A DNA stretch of 64,000 nt from JALSRD01 sp964476595 (GTDB lineage: Bacteria; Desulfobacterota; Desulfobacteria; Desulfobacterales; JALSRD01). Of this stretch, positions 25,294 to 34,012 are shown piece after piece (within the stretch, counting starts at the first letter, position 1; every line of letters starts with the position of its first letter). The position numbers and the translations under genes were made by a program. Location: assembly GCA_964476595.1 (NCBI GenBank), contig CAYZCL010000006.1, positions 26,748 through 90,747 of the forward strand. The letters run 5' to 3'. Below the pieces are notes generated by a model. That model ran no database searches, had not been told where the DNA came from, and saw only the letters and a list, made by a program, of their open reading frames with translations.

Positions 25294-27299
25294 TCAGGAA
25301 AGCTTTCGCAGTTTCTGAAGACCGATGACCAGCAGGAAAATCCCCAAACCGGCAATGTCCGCCCAGGTGTCGGGCCACAGCAAACCGGCGGCGGCCAGCC
25401 AGAAGAGGATGGTTTCCAGCCAGGTGGCGCGTCGGAAAAAAAAGCGCTCCAGGGCGGCGGCGAAGGCCGTGAGCCCCAGGAAGGTGGTCACCATGGTGAA
25501 GATCACCGGCCCGTGCAGCAGCTCGTATTCCTTGCCCATGCCCAGCAGCGGGCGATAAGCCATGACCAGCGGAATGATGTAAAGCCCCTTGGCCAGTTTC
25601 CAGGAGGTGAAGGCCGTGCGCATGGGATTGGCCCCGGCCACGCCGGCGCCGGCGAAACTGGCCAGGCTCACGGGCGGGGTCACGTTGGCGTCCTGGGAGT
25701 ACCAGAAGACGATCATGTGCGAGACCAGCAGGGGAACCCCCATGTCCAGCAGCGCAGGCCCGGCCAGGGTGGCCAGCACGATGTAACTGGCCGTCACCGG
25801 CAGTCCCATGCCGAGCACCAGCGAGGCGGCACCGATCAGCAGGATGGCCAGCGCCTTGATGCCCAGGCTCAGGTCCAGCACCAGGCTGGAAAACTTGAGC
25901 CCCATGCCGGTGAGCGTCACCATTCCCACGATGATACCGGCCGCGGCGCAGGCCACCGACACCATGATGGCGCTGACGGCGCCGTTTTCCAGCGCCTTGA
26001 GGGTGGAGCGCAGTTCCCCCTTCAGGAAGTCGGACGCGCTGCGGCGGCCGGCGTCGCCGGCGGCCAGGTGGGCGTTGGCCACCTGCCAGCGCACGGCATT
26101 GGCCAGCACGCTGGCGGCCACGGTGCTGACCACGGCCACGAAACCGGCCATCATGGGCGAGTAGTTGGCCATCAGCACGTAGACCAGGATGCCCACCGGA
26201 ATGATGAAGTGGATGCCGTCCTTGATCACCTGCAAAATCCTGGGCAGGTTTTCCCGGGGCTGGCCCTCCAGCCCGAATTTCTTGGCCTCGAAGTGCACGA
26301 ACAGCAGCACCGTGAGGTAGTACATGATGGCCGGCACCAGGGCTACCTTGATGATGGTCAGGTAACTGGTATTGGTGAACTCGGCCATCAGGAAGGCGCC
26401 GGCGCCCATGATGGGCGGCATCAGCTGCCCGCCGGTGGAGGCCGCCGCCTCGATCGCCCCGGCCACGTGGGGCCGGTAGCCCACCTTTTTCATCATCGGG
26501 ATGGTGAACGAACCCGTGGCCACCACGTTGCCCACGGCGGATCCCGACACCGAGCCCATGAACCCCGAGGCCACCACCGCCGTCTTGGCCGGCCCGCCCG
26601 AGAAGCGCCCCGTCAGGGCGTAGGCCAAGTCGATGAAAAAGGCCCCACCGCCGGTGGTCTCCAGGAAGGCGCCGAAGAGCACGAAACGAACACGAAAGTG
26701 GCCGCCACGCCGATGGGCAGACCGAAAATACCCTCGGTGGTCAGCCACAGGGTGGTGGCGATGCGCTCGACGCTGTAACCCTTGTGGATGATCAGCTCGG
26801 GCATGTAGGGCCCAAAATAGGCGTAGAGCATGGCCACGACGCAGATGCCGGTCATGATCAGCCCGATCACCCGGCGGCAAGCCTCGAGCACCAGCAGGGT
26901 GCCGACGATGCTGACCACCCGGTCGCTGGTCAGCCAGTCGCCCTGGCGCTCGAAAATGGCCGTCAGGTTGAAACCGATGTAGGCGGTGCAGCACACCGCG
27001 GCTGCCACCAGGCACCAGTCCAGCAGCACCCAGAAGTTCAGGCGCGCCTTGGAGACCTTCTTGAAAGCCGGTTTCAAAAGGAAGGTCAGGCTCAGGATGG
27101 CGCCCAGGTGGATGGAGCGCTGCACCAGCGCCGTCAGCGCCGTGATGCCGGCCGTGTACAGCTGGTAGAGGCTCAGGCTGACGGCCAGCACCATGACGAC
27201 CCTGGCGGTCGCCCTTTCCAGGGAGGTGGACTGTTCGGGGATGGGTTCCGAAGCCGGGGTTTTGTCCTGACCGGCCCCGGCCGGCACGACCTCTGTCAT
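25294..27299 (-). pseudogene. TRAP transporter fused permease (DctQM-type), frameshifted
   Basis: Two overlapping frames together encode one TRAP permease: the N-terminal 4-TM part (start MTEVVPAGAG at 27299, with AAGGAG site) to about 26688, then the 12-TM DctM part (FVLFGAFLETTGGGAFFIDL onward) to 25294. The family sequence here should read ATFVFVFVLFGAF; restoring one base in a short T run (minus strand, near 26684-26688) joins the frames and gives 668 residues, a normal length. It may be a real mutation or a sequencing/assembly indel. It pairs with the TAXI receptor upstream. Confidence 0.88.
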
Positions 27300-27481
27300 G
27301 GGGACTCCTTTGCATCCGCCGCGCACAACGATCGCGGGACGATGACGGCGACTCCGATTTGAAAAAAAGGGGCGCTATCCGTTGCGACGACTCCGCGCCG
27401 ATCCCGGCGGCACCCCTTCCCCGGACCGTCGCCGTGAGTTTTCGAAGAAGGCAGCGCCACGGGCGGTCGCGTCGGGATTTG

Positions 27482-28060
27482 TCAGGGACTGCGCGGTGCG
27501 TTCCCCGAAGGGACCCGCGGCGTTGCGGGATCGGGAAAGCACCTGCGCCACCACCGGTGGAGCAGGCTCACCGGCCGGGCGTGGAAGCGCACCGCCACGT
27601 GGGGCGCCAGGGCCGACAGGTTGGTGCGCGTGCCCCGCCAGATGACCGTGTGGTCCACCCCGGGGCTGCCGATGCGCAGGATGAAGTCGCCGGTGGGCAT
27701 GTGCATGTCCACGATGGCTTCGTAAGGGCCGCGCATCACCATGCGGCCCACCCCGGGCATGCGTCCCATGCCGGCCCCGAATTTCAGGTAACGCTCTTCT
27801 TCGATGTAGATACGCCCCCGCGCATCCACCGAGTGGGTCTCCCAGATGGGGGCGTTCTCCACCGAGTGAAAGTAGTGGATGGTGAAGCGCTCGCCCGGCG
27901 CCAGGGGCAGCACCAGCAGCGGCGGGCCGCCCCTGACCGGGTTCACGCGCAGTTCGAGTCCGCCGGGCAGCAGGGCGGCGGCTGCCGGCCCCAGCAGCAA
28001 CACCAGGACGACGACGCCCGCCCACAGGCGCGCCCTGGACCGCCCGCTGTTTCCCGCCAT
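27482..28060 (-). CDS. DUF1850 protein of the TAXI-TRAP locus
   Basis: This 192-residue protein has an N-terminal membrane segment (RLWAGVVVLVLLLGPAAAAL) and the DUF1850 core with ERFTIHYFHSVENAPIWETH. Proteins of this family are commonly encoded beside TAXI-type TRAP transporters; the function is unknown. It starts 3 bases after the TAXI receptor gene stop, and a 182-base gap separates it from the permease. The last 30 residues are low complexity. Confidence 0.85.
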   Translation of the reverse strand: MAGNSGRSRARLWAGVVVLVLLLGPAAAALLPGGLELRVNPVRGGPPLLVLPLAPGERFTIHYFHSVENAPIWETHSVDARGRIYIEEERYLKFGAGMGRMPGVGRMVMRGPYEAIVDMHMPTGDFILRIGSPGVDHTVIWRGTRTNLSALAPHVAVRFHARPVSLLHRWWRRCFPDPATPRVPSGNAPRSP

Positions 28061-28063
28061 CCG

Positions 28064-29041
28064 CTAGGAGGCCGGCACCAGTCGGGCCGGGACCTCGATC
28101 CCCTTCTCCTTGAGGTACTTGATGGTGCCGGGGTGCAGCGGGATGGGAGAGTACTTGACCGCATTTTCCGGCGTGGTGTAAGCGGCCGACGGGTGGATCT
28201 TCTTCAGATAGTCGGTGTGTTCATACAGGGCCTTGACCAGCTTGTAGACCAGGTCGGTATCCAGCGATTTCTGGCAGATCATGACATTCCAGACGCCGAT
28301 GGTGGGCACCGGCTTGGTGACGCCGCGGTAGACACCGGCGGCCAGGTCCACCGCGGAGTAGTTCTTGTTGGCGGCCAGGATCTTCCGGGTCTGTTCGGGG
28401 GTGAAGCCGATGATGCGGATGTCGTGGGTGGTGGCCAGGTCCAGGATGGAGCTGGTGCCGGGGCCCACGGACCAGATCCCCACGTCGATGGTGCCGTCGC
28501 GCAGGGCATTGGCACTCTCGGTGAAGGACAGCCGGCTGTCCTTGTAGGAGTCCAGCGGAATGCCCAGGGCCTTGAAAACCGCCTCGGCCATGAAGTTGGT
28601 GCCGCTGCCCGGGCTGCCGGTGCTGATGTGGCGCCCCTTGACCTGTTCGATGTTGGTGATGCCGCTCTTCTTCAGGGTGACCACCTGCAGCAGGTTGGGG
28701 TACATGATGGCCATGGACAGGATGTTGTGCTTCTTGCCCTTGAACTTGCCGGCTCCCGTGAATCCGGCGGCGGCCACGTCGCCCATGACCTCGCCGATCA
28801 CGGTCTCACCCTTGTGGGCCAGCTTGACGTTCTCCACGCTGGCGCCGGTCACCTCGGCCACGGCCTTGACGCCCGGCACGTACTTGGACCAGATCTCGGC
28901 CACGCCGCCGCCGTATGGATAGTAGATGCCGCCGGTGCCGCCGGTGCCGATGCTGATAAAAGTCGTCTTGGCCGCCACCGGCGCGGCTACGGCCAGTACT
29001 GCACACAGGAAAAAAACGATAAGGGCGTTCTTGATTCTCAT
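28064..29041 (-). CDS. TAXI-family TRAP transporter solute-binding protein
   Basis: This 325-residue periplasmic receptor has a signal peptide (cleaved near VAAKTTF) and the TAXI signature GTGGTGGIYYPYGGG, then VEVTGASVENVKL-like sequence (AEVTGASVENVKL). It delivers an unknown carboxylate-type ligand (glutamate-like or other small acids in characterised members) to the fused permease downstream. It is the second gene of the locus. Confidence 0.93.
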   Translation of the reverse strand: MRIKNALIVFFLCAVLAVAAPVAAKTTFISIGTGGTGGIYYPYGGGVAEIWSKYVPGVKAVAEVTGASVENVKLAHKGETVIGEVMGDVAAAGFTGAGKFKGKKHNILSMAIMYPNLLQVVTLKKSGITNIEQVKGRHISTGSPGSGTNFMAEAVFKALGIPLDSYKDSRLSFTESANALRDGTIDVGIWSVGPGTSSILDLATTHDIRIIGFTPEQTRKILAANKNYSAVDLAAGVYRGVTKPVPTIGVWNVMICQKSLDTDLVYKLVKALYEHTDYLKKIHPSAAYTTPENAVKYSPIPLHPGTIKYLKEKGIEVPARLVPAS

Positions 29042-29151
29042 GGAAATGTCCTCCGCTGGTATTTCTGGTATGTGGGTTCGATTCGTGTGGGCCTGCCGGC
29101 CGGCGGCGCCGACGATGCGTCTTCCGGCACAGCGGGCTTCCGCCGCCGACC

Positions 29152-29598
29152 TTATTTCCCGACGGTGGAGACCTTCAGGATGACGGCCTTGGGCTGCGAG
29201 GTCATACCCTTGACCGGGTAGACGAAGGACGCCGTCTGCCCGGGCTGCACCAGGCCCTTTTTGGTCTTGCGGGGAATCAGACCGCCCACGGCCTTGCCGT
29301 TGTCCAGGAAAATGTTGACCCGGTACCGCTGGGGCTCACTGCTGACGTTTTTCAGGGTCACGGAAAAATGCAGGGTTTCGGCGCCCTTCCACTTCTTGAA
29401 GGCGCAGGTGAAATCCACCAGTTCGGCCTGCGGGGCAATGTCCCGGGTCAGCTGTCCGTCTGCGGTGACACACGCAAACTTGGGCGGTGCGTTCTTGGGG
29501 GTCAGCTGGCCGCCGCTGCAGCCGGCGGCCAGCAACGCCACCGCCAGAGACAGGCAGATCATCCCCCACATGGAAGTGCTTCCGACACGTCTTTTCAT
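29152..29598 (-). CDS. putative lipoprotein of unknown function
   Basis: This 148-residue protein has a lipoprotein signal peptide with lipobox LAAGC and a strong AGGAGG site. The mature part looks like a small beta-sandwich: two strand-rich blocks around TLHFSVTLKNVSSEPQRYRV and GQTASFVYPVKG. It shares the strand with the TAXI-TRAP genes 110 bases downstream and may be co-transcribed. I do not recognise the family. Confidence 0.72.
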   Translation of the reverse strand: MKRRVGSTSMWGMICLSLAVALLAAGCSGGQLTPKNAPPKFACVTADGQLTRDIAPQAELVDFTCAFKKWKGAETLHFSVTLKNVSSEPQRYRVNIFLDNGKAVGGLIPRKTKKGLVQPGQTASFVYPVKGMTSQPKAVILKVSTVGK

Positions 29599-29699
29599 GC
29601 TTCCTCCTCCTGGTTCCCGGTTGACGAAAAATTCAATCCGCTAAATGAAGAAGATTCACCCATGCAAAATAAGGCAAACGGCTGCTTTTTTCAAGGCAC

Positions 29700-29745
29700 A
29701 AAAAAGGGGCGCCCCCCGCACGGCTTTGCCGCGGGGGGCCGCCCC
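29700..29745 (-). terminator. intrinsic terminator of gcvT
   Basis: On the minus strand a long GC hairpin (outer arms GGGGC 29741-29745 / GCCCC 29706-29710, then a CCCCCCGC/GCGGGGGG inner stem) is followed by six T. It lies 25 bases past the gcvT stop. Confidence 0.85.
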
Positions 29746-29770
29746 GGTTTCAGCGCCTGCGCGGCGGCGC

Positions 29771-31045
29771 TTAGATCATCTCGGAGATGGGTCGCCGCGC
29801 CGTGCGGTCCGGCCGGATGTCCCCCGTCACCGTTGCTTTGAGCTTGCGCCGGATGTCACGCAGTTCCACCGCCTGGCCGTAGTCCAGCGGCGTCTTGACC
29901 TTGATGAAACCGCAGCTCAGACCCCTGGGCCTGAAGCCCTCCGGTTTGTCCGGGCTGGCGATGCTGTAAATGCGTCCCTCGTGGCGCCCGATGCCCATGT
30001 CGGTCACGCAGGTCAGCACCCGGCCGATTTCGTTCCCGTCGGCATCCGCCACCACCGCCGGGTCGCCGGTGGACACCTTTCGCAGGTCGTTGCCCACGAA
30101 GGGATAGGTGTACTCCGGAGACTGGATATTCAGCAACGCCTCGGCACCCACGAACGCCTTGGTAAAGCCGCTGCGGTCCTCGTTGAAGGGCAGTGCGAAT
30201 TCCCAAGGATGGTGGATAAACGGCCAGTGGCCGATGTCCTGGTGGGACAGGGGCAGCACGGCCCCGCCGCGCAGGGAATCGCGGGCCGCCAGGCCGCAGG
30301 GGGTCAGGGACAGGTCATCGCCGGCGGCCGACAGGATCTGCTCCCACACGGCCACCGTCCGGTCGACCTGCACGTAAATTTCGAAACCGAACTCACCGGT
30401 GTAGCCCGTACGCGAAAACAGCACCGGCGTGCCGTCCTTGAGCCTGGCGGCGGCGGACAGATCGGAGTCCGGATCGAAAAACCCCTTGAAAGAGAAGTAG
30501 AAAAGCTTCTCGAAAACCGCCTGCGGGTCGGCCAGCACGCGCCCCATGATCTTGCCGGCCAGGGGCCCCTGGACGTCGATCTTGCCCAACCGGTCCGTCA
30601 GGTCCGTGATTCTAGCCTGCCGCCCGCCCCTGCGGGATTCCAGGTGGCGGGCCACCTCGGCGCCCATGCCGGCGTTGACCACCGCCATGTAGTAACCGTC
30701 GCGCAGCATGTAAATGATGGAGTCATCAATCACGCAGCCGTCGTCGTCGAGGTAGGCGCCGTAAACGCAGCGGCCGGCGTAAAGGGGCTTCTTGGCGGCG
30801 CCCACGCAAGCCTCCAGGTCGTTGGTGAAGCACAGCTGCAGCAGTTCCCGGGCGCCGTCGCCCTCCACCAGCAGGACGGCCATGTGGCTGGTGTCGAAAA
30901 GCCCCGCATCGGTCAGTACGGAGAGGTGCTCGTTCTTGGCCGACGAGTACCACAGAGGCATGTCATACCCCCCGAAGTCGGCCATGTTGGCACCCTCGGC
31001 CGTGTGCCAGTCGTGAAGGGGCGTGGTTTTTATCTCTTGCTGCAT
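29771..31045 (-). CDS. gcvT: glycine cleavage T protein (aminomethyltransferase)
   Basis: This 424-residue folate-binding protein moves the methylene carbon of lipoyl-bound aminomethyl to tetrahydrofolate and releases ammonia. The start MQQEIKTTPLHDWH has an AAGGAGG site; an earlier in-frame ATG would add 39 odd residues. The block GGYDMPLWYSSAKNEH and GLAARDSLRGGAVLPL (substrate Asp) are recognisable. It is some 50-60 residues longer than most GcvT, with extra sequence around residues 285-330. It diverges from lpdA and the rest of the gcv cluster. Confidence 0.88.
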   Translation of the reverse strand: MQQEIKTTPLHDWHTAEGANMADFGGYDMPLWYSSAKNEHLSVLTDAGLFDTSHMAVLLVEGDGARELLQLCFTNDLEACVGAAKKPLYAGRCVYGAYLDDDGCVIDDSIIYMLRDGYYMAVVNAGMGAEVARHLESRRGGRQARITDLTDRLGKIDVQGPLAGKIMGRVLADPQAVFEKLFYFSFKGFFDPDSDLSAAARLKDGTPVLFSRTGYTGEFGFEIYVQVDRTVAVWEQILSAAGDDLSLTPCGLAARDSLRGGAVLPLSHQDIGHWPFIHHPWEFALPFNEDRSGFTKAFVGAEALLNIQSPEYTYPFVGNDLRKVSTGDPAVVADADGNEIGRVLTCVTDMGIGRHEGRIYSIASPDKPEGFRPRGLSCGFIKVKTPLDYGQAVELRDIRRKLKATVTGDIRPDRTARRPISEMI

Positions 31046-31102
31046 ATCGTCCTCCTTGCATCCGTTGTAAAGAACCGCCGCGGTTGTCAGAATTGTGTAA
31101 AT

Positions 31103-31131
31103 CAGATAAAATGAATTTAGGATATTGTCAA
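31103..31131 (-). promoter_or_regulatory. candidate sigma-70 promoter of gcvT
   Basis: On the minus strand TTGACA (31126-31131) is followed after 17 bases by TATCTG (31103-31108). It lies about 60 bases before the gcvT start in AT-rich DNA. Confidence 0.55.
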
Positions 31132-31306
31132 AAGTTTTTTGTTTTTTCATTGAAAACATCAATTTGTTGCGATATGTTTACTCTAGTTCGCTTTTGTGGG
31201 AACTTCCAACCGCGACTTTCGTGAAACGATCCTGCCTGAATTGACACCATCGTGAACAGTCAATTTCGAGCGGACTTCAGGCTCCTTTGGACTCGGCGCC
31301 GGGCGG

Positions 31307-31333
31307 CCGGAATCCCTTGCACACGGATTCCGG
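31307..31333. repeat. 9-bp inverted repeat upstream of lpdA
   Basis: Arms CCGGAATCC (31307-31315) and GGATTCCGG (31325-31333) flank a 9-base spacer. It may be a regulator site or leader hairpin of the lpdA-gcv operon. There is no U-run. Confidence 0.5.
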
Positions 31334-31430
31334 GGATCGGCGAAACAGCGTGCGCCGGCGGAACAGGGCCGCGGAAGCGACCGATCCGTACTTACTTGTG
31401 AAACCATCAGAACCGAAGGAGGCGCCAGAC

Positions 31431-32864
31431 ATGACAACCACCAGAATCACCGTAATCGGAGGCGGCCCCGGCGGATACGTGGCCGCCGTGCGGGCGGCCC
31501 AGCTGGGCGCCGACGTCACCCTGATCGAGGCCGACAACGTCGGCGGCACCTGTCTCAACCGCGGCTGCATCCCCTCCAAGACCCTGATCACCACGGCCGA
31601 GCTGTTGGAGAAATTCCACCGTGCCGCCGAGTTCGGGGTCACCGTGGAGGGCGGCGTGCGCCCCGACATGCAGCGCCTGATGGCACGCAAGAACGCCATC
31701 ATCAAGAGCCAGATCAAGGGAATCGAAAACCTCCTCAAGCACCACCACATCCGGCTGCTCAAGGGCGCCGGGGCCATCCGCGAACCCGGGCTGGCCGTGG
31801 TCAGCCAACCGGACGGCGAAGTGGAAGTCCCCTGGGACCGCCTCATCCTGGCCACCGGCACCGTGCCTTTCGAGATCCCCGCTTTCCCCTTCGACGGCAA
31901 GAAGATCATCTCCAGCGACGACGCCCTGGAACTGGAAAGCGTTCCGCCCTCCATGGTCATCGTGGGCGGGGGTGTCATCGGCTGCGAGTTCGCCTTCATT
32001 CTCTCTGCGCTGGGCTGCCGGGTGACCGTGGTGGAGGCCCTGTCCCGGCTGCTGCCCCTGCCCTCGGTGGACGAAAACTGCTCCAAGATCCTGCAGCGCG
32101 AGATGAAAAAGCGCAAGATCAAGTTCGTGGTCAACCGCACCGTGGAGAGTGCCGAGGACGCGGGCGACCACCTGCGCATCACCATCGGCCCTTCGCCTTT
32201 CCTGGAGAACCCGTCTCCCAGGGACCGGAAGCCCGTGACCGTAGAGGCGGCCTGCATGCTGGTGTGCGTGGGACGCAAGCCCAACAGCGCCGGCATCGGC
32301 CTCGAAAAGCTGGGCCTGCAGCCCGACGAGCGGGGCTGGCTGGCGGCCGATGAACGCATGCAGACCGCGGTGCCCGGTGTCTACGCCATCGGCGACCTGC
32401 TGGGGCCGGCCAAGATCATGCTGGCCCACGTGGCTTCCACCGAGGGCATGGTGGCGGCCGAGAACGCCACGGGGGGTGACCGTGTCATGGACTACAGCGT
32501 GGTGCCGGGCGCCATCTTCACCACCCCCGAGGTGGCCAACGTGGGGCTGTCCGAAGCCGAAGCCGTCAGGGCCGGGCATGACGTGCGCGCCGACAGCGTC
32601 CTGTTCCGTACCCTGGGCAAGGCCCAGGCCATCGGGGAGATCGCCGGCGAGGCCAAGATCGTGTCCGAAAAGGGCAGCGGCCGCATCCTGGGGGTGCACA
32701 TCGTCGGCCCCCACGCCACGGATCTCATCGCCGAGGCGGCCGTGGTCTTGCAGATGGGCGGCGGAGTCAGCGACATCGCCGCCACCATCCACGCCCACCC
32801 CACCTTGGCGGAGGCCATGATGGAGGCCGCCTTTAAGGCCCTCGACCGCTCGCTGCACGGCTGA
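31431..32864 (+). CDS. lpdA: dihydrolipoyl dehydrogenase (glycine cleavage L protein)
   Basis: This 477-residue flavoprotein reoxidises dihydrolipoyl groups with NAD+. It has the FAD loop GGGPGGYVA (10-18), the redox disulfide C41-C46 (GGTCLNRGCIPSK), an NAD-binding GGGVIGCEFA block and the C-terminal HAHPTLAEAM catalytic His/Glu region. A GAAGGAGG site precedes the ATG. It is the first gene of the plus-strand gcv/lip series and most likely serves GcvH. Confidence 0.95.
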   Translation: MTTTRITVIGGGPGGYVAAVRAAQLGADVTLIEADNVGGTCLNRGCIPSKTLITTAELLEKFHRAAEFGVTVEGGVRPDMQRLMARKNAIIKSQIKGIENLLKHHHIRLLKGAGAIREPGLAVVSQPDGEVEVPWDRLILATGTVPFEIPAFPFDGKKIISSDDALELESVPPSMVIVGGGVIGCEFAFILSALGCRVTVVEALSRLLPLPSVDENCSKILQREMKKRKIKFVVNRTVESAEDAGDHLRITIGPSPFLENPSPRDRKPVTVEAACMLVCVGRKPNSAGIGLEKLGLQPDERGWLAADERMQTAVPGVYAIGDLLGPAKIMLAHVASTEGMVAAENATGGDRVMDYSVVPGAIFTTPEVANVGLSEAEAVRAGHDVRADSVLFRTLGKAQAIGEIAGEAKIVSEKGSGRILGVHIVGPHATDLIAEAAVVLQMGGGVSDIAATIHAHPTLAEAMMEAAFKALDRSLHG

Positions 32865-32944
32865 CGCCGGCGGCGGGCAGGAGTCCTCCGCCCGGGCGGG
32901 GAAATGACCTTTCTTGACGAATCTAACAGATTTCTTTTCTATCG

Positions 32945-32974
32945 TTGACAATATCGTTCAATCCGGCTTATCTT
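32945..32974 (+). promoter_or_regulatory. candidate sigma-70 promoter of the Lrp gene
   Basis: TTGACA (32945-32950) is separated by 18 bases from TATCTT (32969-32974), about 100 bases before the Lrp-family start. It may also drive gcvH and the genes beyond it. Confidence 0.5.
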
Positions 32975-33077
32975 TTTGAGGACTTTAAAACCCTGTACGT
33001 CTCGTCCCGGCGGCCGATGATGCCGAACGAGGGGGGGTCACCGCAATTCACCGCCTTAAGGAAACACGACTTCCGTC

Positions 33078-33521
33078 ATGAAGATCGATGAAAACACCAT
33101 CGCTATCATTCGTCATCTGCGTAACGGACGCAAGTCCTTCAAGAAAATCGCAGAAGACCTGTCGCTTTCCGAGAACACCATTCGCACACGGGTCAAAAAA
33201 ATGATCGACGAGGGGGTACTGCAGATCACCGGCCTGGTGGACCCTGAACAGATCCCGCGCCTGCAGCCGGTGATCATCGGCGTCAAGCTGCGCACCACGG
33301 ACCTTTTCAAGAAGGGCGAGGAGTTCCAAAAACTGCGGGGCGTGGTGTCGGTGAGCGTGGTCACCGGGCGGTACGACCTGATGCTGCTGGTGCTCTTCAC
33401 CCGCGACTACGGGTTGCAGGAATTTTACGCCCAGGAGGTTTGCCAGATCGAGGATGTCCGTTCGCTGGAGACCTTCGTGGTCTACAAGAGCTACAACCTG
33501 AAGGTACCTTATATCCATTGA
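33078..33521 (+). CDS. Lrp/AsnC-family transcriptional regulator
   Basis: This 147-residue protein has an N-terminal winged helix-turn-helix (about 5-60, NGRKSFKKIAEDLSLSENTI as recognition region) and a C-terminal RAM/AsnC ligand domain (about 65-140). It lies between lpdA and gcvH, so an amino acid such as glycine is the most sensible effector and the gcv promoters the likely targets. This is inference from location. Confidence 0.9.
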   Translation: MKIDENTIAIIRHLRNGRKSFKKIAEDLSLSENTIRTRVKKMIDEGVLQITGLVDPEQIPRLQPVIIGVKLRTTDLFKKGEEFQKLRGVVSVSVVTGRYDLMLLVLFTRDYGLQEFYAQEVCQIEDVRSLETFVVYKSYNLKVPYIH

Positions 33522-33604
33522 ACCGTTCCCGCTGGCCCGAAACATCACCGCCGGCCGTACGTCGTACCGCCGGCAGACCCATTTCAGCCACAGGAGGAGA
33601 AATC

Positions 33605-34012
33605 ATGAAAGAGATCAGTGAACTGCAGTTTGCCGAGGATGTCCGCTACACCGATGACCACGAATGGATCCGGATGGAGGGCGATACCGCGGTGGTGGGC
33701 ATTTCCGATTACGCCCAGGACCAGCTGGGGGATATCGTGTTCGTCGAGCTGCCGGCCGAAGGCGACACGTTCGCCCAGAAAGACGAATTCGGCTCCGTGG
33801 AATCCGTCAAGGCGGTCTCCGAACTGTACATGCCCATCGGCGGCGAGATCGTGGCCGTCAATGAAGACCTCGAAGAGAACCCCGACCTGGTCAACAACGC
33901 ACCCTACACCGACGGCTGGCTCATCAGGGTCAAACCGTCCGACCCGGCCGAGTACGAGGTCCTGATGGACAAGGACGCCTACCTGGAAATGCTGAAAGGA
34001 CTGCAAGAATGA
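33605..34012 (+). CDS. gcvH: glycine cleavage H protein
   Basis: This 135-residue lipoyl carrier shuttles the aminomethyl group between P, T and L proteins. The lipoylated lysine is K69 in FGSVESVKAVSEL. The start follows AGGAGGAGAA; a longer in-frame start would add 55 unrelated residues. Its stop overlaps the gcvPA start (ATGA), giving tight coupling. Confidence 0.97.
   Translation: MKEISELQFAEDVRYTDDHEWIRMEGDTAVVGISDYAQDQLGDIVFVELPAEGDTFAQKDEFGSVESVKAVSELYMPIGGEIVAVNEDLEENPDLVNNAPYTDGWLIRVKPSDPAEYEVLMDKDAYLEMLKGLQE

Larger units (their letters stand above)
31046..31430. other. divergent control region gcvT / lpdA
   Basis: There are 385 bases without a gene. They hold a good minus-strand promoter for gcvT (31103-31131), AT-rich sequence to about 31200 and a 9-bp hairpin (31307-31333) in the likely lpdA leader. 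No glycine riboswitch motif is visible. The Lrp-type regulator encoded downstream is a candidate to bind here. Confidence 0.6.

Noticed and set aside
27362..27399. Possible terminator between DUF1850 and the TRAP permease
   Set aside because: A seven-T run on the minus strand is preceded by only a 5-bp stem with a 19-base loop; too weak to call.
31046..31430. Glycine riboswitch between gcvT and lpdA
   Set aside because: Neither of the tandem aptamer core motifs is visible on either strand.
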